Shown in pieces: positions 41,528 to 49,291 of a stretch of DNA of 64,000 bases (its first letter is position 1; each line of letters starts with the position of its first letter). A program made the translations under genes and the position numbers. The DNA comes from Acidovorax sp. GTDB lineage: Bacteria > Pseudomonadota > Gammaproteobacteria > Burkholderiales > Burkholderiaceae_C. The DNA lies in the NCBI GenBank assembly GCA_018780365.1, contig JADMJR010000210.1, positions 1 through 64,000 on the forward strand. Reading direction: 5' to 3'. The notes below the pieces were generated by a model. It saw nothing but the letters and a program-made list of their open reading frames with translations, did not search any database and was not told the DNA's origin.

Positions 41528-41731
41528 TGCATCCCTGCCACATATCGGAGTGGCGCCATAGGTCTGCATTCGACTGGCCCGCGCAAGCCAAAAGGCCTGC
41601 GCTGGTCAATCTCCAGCTTGGTGTAACGGCAATGCCGCCACCTTGGGAACGCGAGCCTTCACAGGCTTGCGACGTCGCCCGCGCTTCACAGCGCTGGCTT
41701 GAATCACACTTTGCCGAACTACGCAAGAAAT

Positions 41732-41749
41732 GACGAACCCTGCAGGGGA
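41732..41749 (-). promoter_or_regulatory. Late-gene leader motif, copy 6
   Basis: GACGAACCCTGCAGGGGA in the 265-nt gap between the portal and scaffold genes; its core CCCTGCAGGG is a perfect palindrome. The gap 41528-41731 has no gene I can support. The distance to the scaffold start (207 nt) is longer than in other copies. Confidence 0.6.
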
Positions 41750-41792
41750 TGCCCGCCAATTGCGGTGCAAATGCTGGCGGTAAATGCTGCAC

Positions 41793-44081
41793 CTAAGTCG
41801 GCAGGTTGTCGGCAGGTGTGGGGGTTTCAATCCCGGACAATGGCGAAGCGCCTTGATCAGGAACGGGCGGAAAACTGGGGCTGGTGTTCTCGCGCACAGG
41901 CGGTGGTTGAAACCCGCGACCTTCACCAGCCCGCAGCAACGGGTCAGGAGCGGAGGAGAAACCTTCAGGAACCGGGAAGTTAGGGTCGTCGCCACCAAGC
42001 GTCGGGTACTTGTAATTCGCCCCCTTCATGATCTCGTCGGCAATCGGCGCGATCTCCGGCATCGATGCCACTTGAACGCCGCCTGACATAGCGCTGAACG
42101 AGGCCTGAGTGCCGGTGAGCACTTGTTTGGCCTCGATGAGTCCGATCTCAGCCTCGGTCTTGCGCTCTTTCATGGACAGTTCGCGATCCTTCGCGTCCGC
42201 GCCAGCCTTGGCCAGTGCATCCTTCACAGACTGGTCCACGCGCTCCTGGATTTGCTCGGGGGTCATCTGCTGCGATGCCTCACGCACCGAGCGAATGATC
42301 TCTTCCTTGTCGGGCAGGTCCATCAGAGACAGCATGTGCGGCAGGGCCACGATCTGCATATGCTGCGGCATGGCCTTGAATGCCTCGCTGAGCGCGGAAA
42401 GCTGCTGCACGCGGAAGCTGCCCGAGCTGGGCACATCGTCGAGCGCCACCTTGAGTCGGGTGCGCTGCACATCGTTCGTGCGATATGCCATGCCCGTAAA
42501 GTCGTCCCGCGCCGGCGCATTCAGGATCACAGTGCGATCTTCCCGCACCGCGTTGCCAGGGATCAGTACCGCCTCTTCCTCGGTCATGTCCTCGATGATG
42601 AGCGACAGCAGCAACTCGCCTACCTTCGTGCGGGCAGCCATGAAGTTATCCATCAAGGCGGCCAGCGTCTGGGAGGATTGCTCGATCTGGGTCTGCTCTT
42701 GCACGCCGGAGGTGGCGTTGCCCTGCATGCCCATAAAGCCGGAGGTGATCCCGCTCGCGCGCTCAATGCCCAGGCGGCTGTCCTGCAGCATCTTGTACTG
42801 CTGTTCGGTCAGTTGGAAGTCCCGAAACACCTGGAAGCGAGCGCCTCTGTTCTCATTGAAATGTTTGGCATCAAGAATGATGTCTGCATCAACACGGCTG
42901 ACCTGCTGACGCAGTTGGGCATCAGACATGGCAACAGCGCCCTTGGTGCGCTCCGTGCGTGTCGCGGACAGGCCCCAGCGGATCTTGCTGATAGCGCTGT
43001 TCACGTTGTCCTGCAGATAGACCATGCCACGAACGCGACCGAACGGGATCCCGGTGCGGTCCTCACGGTGGCCCCAGAAAGGCACATAGGGGAATTCGTG
43101 GTGGCTGTACGGCGTTTTCCCGTCGTAGAGTTTGTGCGGTCCTGCCCAGAACGACACATACATGCGCGGCATCGTGGCTTTCATTGCCCGGACAGCGCCA
43201 GTGGCCAGAAGCACATCGTGGGCCGGGTTACGCCGATCGTACTCCACAACGCGGCCGTCCTTGGCCTTGAGCACTGTGACATGCTCCCACTTCCGATACC
43301 ACATCTCGAACAGGCAGACGCGGCCTGTTTCGCAGTCGCGCCATTGCTGCTCTTCAATGCTCCAGCCGCGCTCGTCCAACAGGTTCATCGCGAGACCCGT
43401 GCTAGAACCGCCATCCAGCGACAGCGCCGTCTGATCGGTCCAGCGACCCATAGTCATGCGCAGGAGGTCGGCGTGATCCGGGAACTTGAGCACCGCTTGC
43501 TCCAGATCCGTCCACCGACGACGCAGCAGGTAGCGAGCATCGCTGAGGTCAGGCTCCACGCTCAGGTGGTCCCAGAAGACTTCGTTGCGATGAATGGACC
43601 GGCAGCGATACGGGTACTTGAACGGGTCAGTCTCGCGCGCCACTTCTACCCAGCCGATACCGACGCACACCTGGGGGCGGAAAGCCTCGCTGCACGCGGA
43701 ATCGGCTTTGCTGTTGCGCTCGGCTTGGTTTAGCTTGTAGTTCAAGGCATACGCCACATCATCACCTTGGCCAGCTCGATCAGGAGTGATGCGCCAATCC
43801 CGGCGGGTCTTGGCTTCAAGACCCAGTACCGCCTCAATCGCGGGCCCGATCAGAGGCTCAATGGCTGGAGGCATACCCAGCGCCTTTTGGCGCTGCAGCA
43901 CCTCCGCATCCAGCTGGTTCCCGTCTACATAGTCCATCTCCCTGTCTGCGCGCGAGCGCCAGGAAGGCTGGTTTTGAATTTCGTGCAGGTAGCGGGTATA
44001 GGCTTGGAGCGTGAGCCCGGTATCCGCGCCCTGCTGTCCCGCTGGCTGGTCGGTGGGGGTGGTGTAGGTGGTCATAGTCAT
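41793..44081 (-). CDS. P22-type portal protein
   Basis: 762 residues from ATG 44081, overlapping the terminase stop by ATGA. Portal-family features: RADREMDYVDGNQLDAEVLQ, EAVLGLEAKTRRDWRITPDR, SACSEAFRPQVCVGIGWVEV and ASGITSGFMGMQGNATSGVQ. The length and order match P22-like podovirus portals, which form the dodecameric DNA entry ring. The C-terminal extension is Pro/Ser-rich. Confidence 0.85.
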   Translation of the reverse strand: MTMTTYTTPTDQPAGQQGADTGLTLQAYTRYLHEIQNQPSWRSRADREMDYVDGNQLDAEVLQRQKALGMPPAIEPLIGPAIEAVLGLEAKTRRDWRITPDRAGQGDDVAYALNYKLNQAERNSKADSACSEAFRPQVCVGIGWVEVARETDPFKYPYRCRSIHRNEVFWDHLSVEPDLSDARYLLRRRWTDLEQAVLKFPDHADLLRMTMGRWTDQTALSLDGGSSTGLAMNLLDERGWSIEEQQWRDCETGRVCLFEMWYRKWEHVTVLKAKDGRVVEYDRRNPAHDVLLATGAVRAMKATMPRMYVSFWAGPHKLYDGKTPYSHHEFPYVPFWGHREDRTGIPFGRVRGMVYLQDNVNSAISKIRWGLSATRTERTKGAVAMSDAQLRQQVSRVDADIILDAKHFNENRGARFQVFRDFQLTEQQYKMLQDSRLGIERASGITSGFMGMQGNATSGVQEQTQIEQSSQTLAALMDNFMAARTKVGELLLSLIIEDMTEEEAVLIPGNAVREDRTVILNAPARDDFTGMAYRTNDVQRTRLKVALDDVPSSGSFRVQQLSALSEAFKAMPQHMQIVALPHMLSLMDLPDKEEIIRSVREASQQMTPEQIQERVDQSVKDALAKAGADAKDRELSMKERKTEAEIGLIEAKQVLTGTQASFSAMSGGVQVASMPEIAPIADEIMKGANYKYPTLGGDDPNFPVPEGFSSAPDPLLRAGEGRGFQPPPVRENTSPSFPPVPDQGASPLSGIETPTPADNLPT

Positions 44082-45697
44082 GCTCGCCAGTCGGGGTCGT
44101 CGGGTTCTTCGTAGGTGTGCCGTTCTTCACCGATTGCTCCAAGCTCCTTCTGCTGCGCCCACTGGCGCAATGCGTCGGCGCCCTCACTGCATCCGTTGGA
44201 CTTGTCGGGCTCGTCGGTGAAACGGTTGTCGGCGCGGTTGAACCGCTTGCGGTATCCCTCAATGCGGGCAATGCCCTTTTTGCACCGCGTTTTGTCGAAA
44301 TAGGCGGCCTTGAGGTGCTTGCGCGTGGCCTGGATGCCGGTAATGAGCTGCGTAATGACAGGCACAACGTGAAATTTTTCACCTGGCATCAACTCTTCAA
44401 GCTGCTCTTTTGTGCTCTTGTTGTAGTCACTGAGTCGCTTGTGATTGGCGTCATGAGGCAGGTAGTGCCCACCGAACACATACCCCAGCTTGCGCAGCTC
44501 TGCCACGTAGAAACGCAAGTCCTCGTTGTGGGCCTCTAGGTAGTTGATGAAACGATCCTCGCCGCGCAACTCCTGATGGAACCAGATAGCGCATCCATCG
44601 CTGCGGCCAATGTCCCAGAAGGTGTAAACAGGCGCATCCAGCACCAGAACATCGCAGATCCCGCCACGCTTGCGCAGGGCCACCATGTCCTTGGCGTAGT
44701 AGTTGCCCTCGGTGGACAGCTGAAAAGCCTCGTCAGGAGTGGATGGATACTCCTGCCACATCCGTTCTTCTTTGCCCGAGAAGTCAGCCGTTTTGGTTGC
44801 CACATACCACGCGCGCTGGTCTGGATCGATGCGGCATTCCATTGCCACCTCGATCCCGTCGAAGTATTCGTGCTCTTCAGGACTGATAGCCACCGTTTGG
44901 CTGTCCAGGCGGTACTTCGGCTCCTGCCACCACGCGTAGAAGTGGAAACGGTAGTCTTTTGGTGTGAGCTTCTGTCGACTGGCGTGCAGCTTCTGTGACT
45001 GCTCCACCATGTCGAAAAACTCGCCTTCACGGCCCTCGGCGGTGGATTCGATCACCAATACGCCATTGGTCGGAACCGCAGGAATTGAGCCTGTGACTAC
45101 CTCGGCCGCCTTGTCTGGATACTTCGCGCAGATCTTGCCGAACTCGGAAACGTGCAGGCGGTGGATGGTGCCTGAGCGCATGGACGTGGCCACACGCACA
45201 GAGCTGTTGTTGTGCGCGAAAAGAAGTTCGTCCGCGTTGTCTGCCGCCAGCGGAAACCTCTCACGGAGGACTGCTGGGAGGTTGTTGTAGGCGAACTTCA
45301 CCTTGTCTCGGAAGATCACCTTTGCCGCATCGCGATCCTGGGCAATGATCCCGCAGCGCTGGTCATCGTTGAACAACGCATGGTCAAGCCACAACACAGC
45401 AATCAATGTCGTGAATCCAAGCTGCCGCGCCTTGAGAATCAGGTTGCGATGCCACATGCGCGTGATGAAACGGCGCTGAGCCCGATTCGGGCGGAACGGC
45501 ATCACCATGGCCTCTTCAGCGTCGTCATCGCCCTTGACCATGATCTTGTAGAGGCAGCCAGAAAATAGGCGCCACTCTGGATCGGCCAACTTGCGGGCCA
45601 GGTCCTCCGGGCTCGATGGCAGCGGGTCCAGCGGCTCGTCGCGAATGATGCGAACTTCTGGGTCGCCCGGGCCGCGCTCAACGATGGTCGAGGCCAT
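44078..45697 (-). CDS. terL: Large terminase subunit
   Basis: 539 residues from ATG 45697, with AGGAG 7 nt upstream; a TTG two codons earlier is an unlikely alternative. ATPase: LKARQLGFTTLIAVLW (Walker A region) and NGVLVIESTAEGREGEFF. Nuclease domain: VYTFWDIGRSDGCAIWF and the C-terminal DKSNGCSEGADALRQWA. Packages DNA into the procapsid through the portal. Divergent from lambda and T4 types and closer to those beside P22-like portals. Confidence 0.9.
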   Translation of the reverse strand: MASTIVERGPGDPEVRIIRDEPLDPLPSSPEDLARKLADPEWRLFSGCLYKIMVKGDDDAEEAMVMPFRPNRAQRRFITRMWHRNLILKARQLGFTTLIAVLWLDHALFNDDQRCGIIAQDRDAAKVIFRDKVKFAYNNLPAVLRERFPLAADNADELLFAHNNSSVRVATSMRSGTIHRLHVSEFGKICAKYPDKAAEVVTGSIPAVPTNGVLVIESTAEGREGEFFDMVEQSQKLHASRQKLTPKDYRFHFYAWWQEPKYRLDSQTVAISPEEHEYFDGIEVAMECRIDPDQRAWYVATKTADFSGKEERMWQEYPSTPDEAFQLSTEGNYYAKDMVALRKRGGICDVLVLDAPVYTFWDIGRSDGCAIWFHQELRGEDRFINYLEAHNEDLRFYVAELRKLGYVFGGHYLPHDANHKRLSDYNKSTKEQLEELMPGEKFHVVPVITQLITGIQATRKHLKAAYFDKTRCKKGIARIEGYRKRFNRADNRFTDEPDKSNGCSEGADALRQWAQQKELGAIGEERHTYEEPDDPDWRA

Positions 45698-45699
45698 TC

Positions 45700-46380
45700 T
45701 CAACTCCTGCCCTTCTCGTGCTCAGGGTCGTCAGCGACTGGTTTGAAAGAACTGTTCCCGCCGCTGGTGATGGCCTTGAGCAACTCGGCCAGCGGGTCAA
45801 CCTTTTGAGTGTTGTCCTTCTCGTACAGCCCCAGGATCTTCGCGGCCTGGTCGAGCGCCGCGTTCTTGTTGGCGATCTTGTACTTCTTGACGTGCCCGAC
45901 CAGTACCCGGTCTTCACCAGTGCCCGCCCACTCTTCGAGAACGTCCAGGCCAACGATGCACGCGGCGGTGTCATCGTCCAGTTCGGTGACATCCTTCGGG
46001 CGGCCGTCCGCGTGGAACATCTTGCGGGGATCGAAGAAGGCAATGCGCGCGATCTCGCGCTGCACCCGGGCCTGCGTCAGCTCCATCGCGGCGAGGCGTT
46101 CATCCTGCCGCGCGGCGATTTCCGACTGCTTTGCTTCCAAAAGGGAAGCGATCTGTGGTTTTTTGAGGTTCTCCGCCCCGATCTTGTAGGCGGTCTTGGG
46201 GCTGTAACCCGCAGCCAGAGCGGCTTGCGTGGCGTTTCCGGAAATCAGGTATTCCGCTACAAACTTCGCCTGTTTTGGCAGCAAACCATCGACGCGCGCA
46301 GTAGCGGCAGCGGCCTTTTGGGTTGCTGAGGAAGTCTTTTTTGTGGAGCGGGCAGCTTTTGCTACCTTTTTTGGTGCCAT
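45700..46380 (-). CDS. terS: Small terminase subunit
   Basis: 226 residues from ATG 46380. A basic, Lys/Ala-rich start (MAPKKVAKAARSTKKTSSAT) precedes the typical terminase-small helix-turn-helix (LPKQAKFVAEYLISGNATQA, ALAAGYSPKTAYKIGAENLK, RVQREIARIAFFDPRKMFHA). Binds pac DNA and recruits TerL. The start codon directly follows a hairpin and lies 34 nt from motif copy 7, the same leader design as the holin gene. Confidence 0.85.
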   Translation of the reverse strand: MAPKKVAKAARSTKKTSSATQKAAAATARVDGLLPKQAKFVAEYLISGNATQAALAAGYSPKTAYKIGAENLKKPQIASLLEAKQSEIAARQDERLAAMELTQARVQREIARIAFFDPRKMFHADGRPKDVTELDDDTAACIVGLDVLEEWAGTGEDRVLVGHVKKYKIANKNAALDQAAKILGLYEKDNTQKVDPLAELLKAITSGGNSSFKPVADDPEHEKGRS

Positions 46381-46399
46381 GCCCGGAATGATTCCGGGC
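46381..46399 (-). promoter_or_regulatory. Leader hairpin before the terS start
   Basis: Minus strand GCCCGGAATCATTCCGGGC, 7-bp arms, immediately followed by ATG. Exactly 11 nt separate it from the GACG that ends motif copy 7; the holin leader has the same 11-nt spacing. Confidence 0.65.
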
Positions 46400-46411
46400 A
46401 TGCGAAAAGCC

Positions 46412-46430
46412 GTCGAACCCTACAGGGGGA
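46412..46430 (-). promoter_or_regulatory. Late-gene leader motif, copy 7 (terS)
   Basis: Plus strand GTCGAACCCTACAGGGGGA. On the minus strand it also contains the TAG stop of the upstream regulator gene (CTG TAG GG). It is the most upstream copy and marks the start of the late region. Confidence 0.7.
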
Positions 46431-46938
46431 GTGCCGCCTGAGCAGTGGCCGACTTGCGCACATCGCGCAGCGCCTGTTTCAGGTTCGCGTTCTCATGCCG
46501 CAGATCAGCGAGGGCGCTTTCGATGGCCTTGATCTTCTCGGACATGCTGAACCTGACCGCATCGCCTGCCAGGTAGCTCCCCATCTCGGCGCTCTCCGCT
46601 GGCGTCACCGCAATAGAGAACTCGTCCCCCACCTCAAGCAACCGCCAGCCATCGGTCAATGTGGAGAGCGAGATCTTCCGCTTTGGCGGGAAGGCCTCTT
46701 CCAGCTCGTAAATGCCCTTGGACCGCCCGATGGCATGGATGCGGCGGGCGTCCTTGAGCGTCTTCAGGGCATCGCCCAGGCGCTGGCGGCTGATCTCGCT
46801 CATCTCGTCGTAGATCGAGTCCACCGTGAAGGTGCGACCGTCGCCCTGGGCGGCCACCGCCTTTCCTACGGCCAGCACACGGTCAGCCAGGCGCTCAATG
46901 CGGTCCTGCGGCGGTGTCGTCGTCTGTTCAGCGGTCAT
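46420..46938 (-). CDS. Phage regulator-type protein, winged-helix plus coiled coil
   Basis: 172 residues from ATG 46938, GGAGG 7 nt upstream. The N-terminal half has a winged-helix pattern (FTVDSIYDEMSEISRQRLGD, ALKTLKDARRIHAIGRSKGI), the end a coiled coil (KIKAIESALADLRHENANLK). It is the last gene before the late region, where phages often encode the late activator. That role is a hypothesis based on position. Confidence 0.6.
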   Translation of the reverse strand: MTAEQTTTPPQDRIERLADRVLAVGKAVAAQGDGRTFTVDSIYDEMSEISRQRLGDALKTLKDARRIHAIGRSKGIYELEEAFPPKRKISLSTLTDGWRLLEVGDEFSIAVTPAESAEMGSYLAGDAVRFSMSEKIKAIESALADLRHENANLKQALRDVRKSATAQAALPL

Positions 46939-46958
46939 AGAGTCCTCCCTGGTTGCTT

Positions 46959-47291
46959 TCATGCGGCGTGGTTGTTCCAAATCGTGTGCAGCGCTGGCGC
47001 TCTGGCGATGGCCCTGGCCACTGTGGTTTCGGTCGTGGGCCTGGTCTTGCCCGGGCGCGGCTTCGGCTCCAGCCGCTCGCGCCATGTGGGCTTCACCGCG
47101 TAGGTGGGATACCGGTGATCCCGGTCAACGACGATCAGCCCACGCAGGGCCCAGCGGCGCAGCGCCTGGTGCACGGAGTTGTAGGTAAGGCCTGTTGCCT
47201 CCGTGACCTTCCTGGCGGTGGCGGGGCCAATGGCTTCCAGAGCCGTGAAGACGGCGACGGTTTGGTCGCCCAGGTTGCTGCTGGTTGTCAT
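46959..47291 (-). CDS. Winged-helix DNA-binding protein
   Basis: 110 residues. GPATARKVTEATGLTYNSVH and QALRRWALRGLIVVDRDHRY form a clear winged helix-turn-helix (MarR/IclR-like). The C-terminal half is basic (RLEPKPRPGKTRPTT). Overlaps the DUF1364 gene by ATGA. Target unknown. Confidence 0.7.
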   Translation of the reverse strand: MTTSSNLGDQTVAVFTALEAIGPATARKVTEATGLTYNSVHQALRRWALRGLIVVDRDHRYPTYAVKPTWRERLEPKPRPGKTRPTTETTVARAIARAPALHTIWNNHAA

Positions 47292-47824
47292 GGCTGCAGG
47301 GCTCCTGGTGTTGCGTTCAGCCGGTCAAGCGCCCATGCAGCTGCAGCCCGATCGCGCTGTGCACTGCTCCCGTCGAAGGCGATGGCGCGCCACTCAAGCA
47401 CCTGGGCCAGATGGGCGGCCATGAATGCGGCAGCCTTCTGCGCGCGCGGTGCCGGGCCCTGATCCAGCCACTGGTGGCACGCGGCGCAGCCCCACACGCT
47501 GTATTGGTCGTCTGCCTTGCGCGCCCCGGCCTTGCCATGGACGCTCAGGTTGCTGTGGCAGCACACCACCGTGGCGCGGTCCTGGGTGCACACGCCGGGA
47601 ACGCGCAGGAGGCAGGGCATACCCTGGGCCATGTCGCGCAGGTGGGCGTTGCGCTGGGCGGCCGACTTCGGGGCAGCGGCGGGCGCGGCCACCACCGGCT
47701 GCGGCGCGCGGAATGCGCCGGGCGTGACGGTTGGCATGGCTCTCACGCGGTCTGGGTCGCGTGGTTCGCGGCGGGGTGCGCGGGGGCGGAAGCCGGTGCG
47801 CTTGAGTGGGGCGCTGCGGTTCAT
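47288..47824 (-). CDS. DUF1364 family phage protein (putative nuclease)
   Basis: 178 residues from ATG 47824. The domain shows CLLRVPGVCTQDRATVVCCH and GARKADDQYSVWGCAACHQW, with Cys/His pairs typical of a DUF1364 zinc-binding nuclease-like domain, often adjacent to NinB and RusA genes, as here. Overlaps ninB (ATGA) and the downstream winged-helix gene. Confidence 0.75.
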   Translation of the reverse strand: MNRSAPLKRTGFRPRAPRREPRDPDRVRAMPTVTPGAFRAPQPVVAAPAAAPKSAAQRNAHLRDMAQGMPCLLRVPGVCTQDRATVVCCHSNLSVHGKAGARKADDQYSVWGCAACHQWLDQGPAPRAQKAAAFMAAHLAQVLEWRAIAFDGSSAQRDRAAAAWALDRLNATPGALQP

Positions 47825-48234
47825 CCGTGCGCCTCCAGGTCGTAGAAGGTCACACCCAAGTTCGCGGCGGCGAAGGCCTCCACCTGGTCGGAGAACTCGC
47901 AGAACTCGGCTGTGGTCAGGCTGGTAGAACTCTTTCCGATCACTTCCCCATTGGGCAGCTCCACCACGCCGATGAACTGGCGCTTGAATTGCTCGTGCCA
48001 CGTCTCGGCGCTGTACAGCCGGCCGTTCACCGTGGCCTGCTCCGCGATCTGCTTGAGCACACCGTTGCCCCAGTAGCGGCGGTTTTGGGCCTTCGTGCGC
48101 TTGCGGCGGCTGATGCTTAGAACCCAGCGTCCACCACCCTGCAGCACCCGGGCGAGAAACGGGAACACCTGCCCCTTGATCGCGGCCCATGCCTGCGCCC
48201 GGTTGTGCAGTTCCACGGTGAGAGTGTCATCCAT
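47821..48234 (-). CDS. ninB: NinB recombination protein
   Basis: 137 residues from ATG 48234. NinB family: GGGRWVLSISRRKRTKAQNR, RYWGNGVLKQIAEQATVNGR, WHEQFKRQFIGVVELPNGEV and TTAEFCEFSDQVEAFAA. In lambda NinB (Orf) assists recombination as a mediator on SSB-covered DNA. Overlaps rusA by 8 nt. Confidence 0.85.
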   Translation of the reverse strand: MDDTLTVELHNRAQAWAAIKGQVFPFLARVLQGGGRWVLSISRRKRTKAQNRRYWGNGVLKQIAEQATVNGRLYSAETWHEQFKRQFIGVVELPNGEVIGKSSTSLTTAEFCEFSDQVEAFAAANLGVTFYDLEAHG

Positions 48235-48577
48235 GGGAGACCTCCACGCGCACAAAACCGCCCACTTCATCGGACTTGATGGGTGTCAGCTCCCAGTGCT
48301 TGTCATCCACACCCAGCACATCGGCCAAACCGTCCAGGCCGGATTTCATGCGTGCGATGCAGTTGTCCAAGTCGTGAGCGCGGCGGTCCGGTGGGACAAA
48401 CGTGATGGTCAGGTGTAGGCGCTCGGCCTCAATGCGCTTGGCGCCCTGCTCTTTTGCTGTCCATGCGCAGGCGTGGCGGTATGCCTTCTTTGCACGCGAC
48501 AGTGCGCCCCAGTGCTGGCGCGCGTTTGGGCTCAGGGCCGTGGGTGGCCACGGGAGGGTGAGGTGCAAGATGGTCAT
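48227..48577 (-). CDS. rusA: RusA-type Holliday junction resolvase
   Basis: 116 residues from ATG 48577. LPWPPTALSPNARQHWGALS at the start and the acidic active-site segment DRRAHDLDNCIARMKSGLDG, then VLGVDDKHWELTPIKSDEV, are RusA features. Resolves four-way junctions, homodimeric. Clustered with ninB and DUF1364, a standard early-phage set. Confidence 0.85.
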   Translation of the reverse strand: MTILHLTLPWPPTALSPNARQHWGALSRAKKAYRHACAWTAKEQGAKRIEAERLHLTITFVPPDRRAHDLDNCIARMKSGLDGLADVLGVDDKHWELTPIKSDEVGGFVRVEVSHG

Positions 48578-48885
48578 ACCCCATCCTTCTGCCCACGGGC
48601 GCGGATGACGCGAGCGCATCCGCCGTGGCCGAGCGTGGACACCTGGCGTAGCATGACGTTTGACAGTGAGTCCGCTGGCCCTTGTTGAGCTTCGGCGGTT
48701 ATCGCGGCGAACTGGTCACACAGATCAGCACACGCCTCCCGCTCCTTGGTGGCGCCGTCACGCAAGCCGGTCGCATATGCGCGATGGAGTGCCGCAACAA
48801 GGTTTGGCACATCCTCGGCTGCAAGCTGAATGCCCAGCTCGCGCGCAATGTGCGCAGCAGGGAATGATTGTTCAATGCTGCTCAC
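48574..48885 (-). CDS. Hypothetical early phage protein
   Basis: 103 residues from GTG 48885, with GGAGGG 7 nt upstream at the end of the preceding gene. Helical, Ala-rich, acidic (ELGIQLAAEDVPNLVAALHR; KEREACADLCDQFAAITAEA), basic at the end. No family recognised. Overlaps rusA by ATGA. Confidence 0.6.
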   Translation of the reverse strand: MSSIEQSFPAAHIARELGIQLAAEDVPNLVAALHRAYATGLRDGATKEREACADLCDQFAAITAEAQQGPADSLSNVMLRQVSTLGHGGCARVIRARGQKDGV

Positions 48886-48889
48886 GCGC

Positions 48890-49102
48890 TCACCCTCCAC
48901 TCCTTGGCCGTGAGGCCGACGACTTCCCCACCCAGGCCACGCGCGCGGCCACCACATCCGGCTCCGCCTCCTTGTGCTTCGCGCACAGGTGCTCGGGTCC
49001 AAAGAAAATCCACGGTTTGCCCAGGGCGCACGGACACATGCGGTGCTTTGCCATGTCCTTGGCTTGCTTGGGGGACCAGTGGGTACAGGTTTGACAGGTC
49101 AT
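48890..49102 (-). CDS. Small Cys-rich early phage protein
   Basis: 70 residues from ATG 49102. CQTCTHW, CPCAL and LCAKH give five Cys and two His in a zinc-knuckle-like arrangement. This frame is preferred to an alternative frame starting 4 nt upstream because of the Cys pattern and the ATGA overlap with the preceding gene. Confidence 0.6.
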   Translation of the reverse strand: MTCQTCTHWSPKQAKDMAKHRMCPCALGKPWIFFGPEHLCAKHKEAEPDVVAARVAWVGKSSASRPRSGG

Positions 49103-49290
49103 GCATGGGCGCCCCCGAACAGATCCAGCGTGCGCGTATCCCGGCAGGCCTCGGATGCTCTGCCCCGGCGCTTGGGCTCGATCAGCCCAGCCTTGCGCGC
49201 GCACACCCTGCCAAAGGGCTGGGCGCCGATGACCACGGCGGGGTGCAGGGTGACTCGGCCGCAGCGGGCGCAGTGGAGTTTCTGCGGCAT
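49099..49290 (-). CDS. Small zinc-binding-type early phage protein
   Basis: 63 residues. HCARCGRVTLHPAVVIGAQP and VCARKAGL suggest one zinc site; the C-terminal half is basic (EPKRRGRASEACRDTR). Starts 2 nt after the helicase gene's stop and overlaps the next gene by ATGA. Confidence 0.6.
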   Translation of the reverse strand: MPQKLHCARCGRVTLHPAVVIGAQPFGRVCARKAGLIEPKRRGRASEACRDTRTLDLFGGAHA

Positions 49291-49291
49291 G

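Noticed and set aside
42123-43733. 536-codon plus-strand frame over the portal gene
   Set aside because: Shadow of the portal gene, which matches a known family across its length.
19141-46430. The late motif as a T7-type promoter
   Set aside because: TATAGGG/TGTAGGG is suggestive, but the rest of the T7 consensus is absent and no single-subunit RNA polymerase gene is in the window. Kept only as one hypothesis.
48882-49106. Alternative 74-codon frame (MHDLSN...) at this locus
   Set aside because: The overlapping 70-codon frame has the Cys pattern and proper ATGA coupling with its neighbour.
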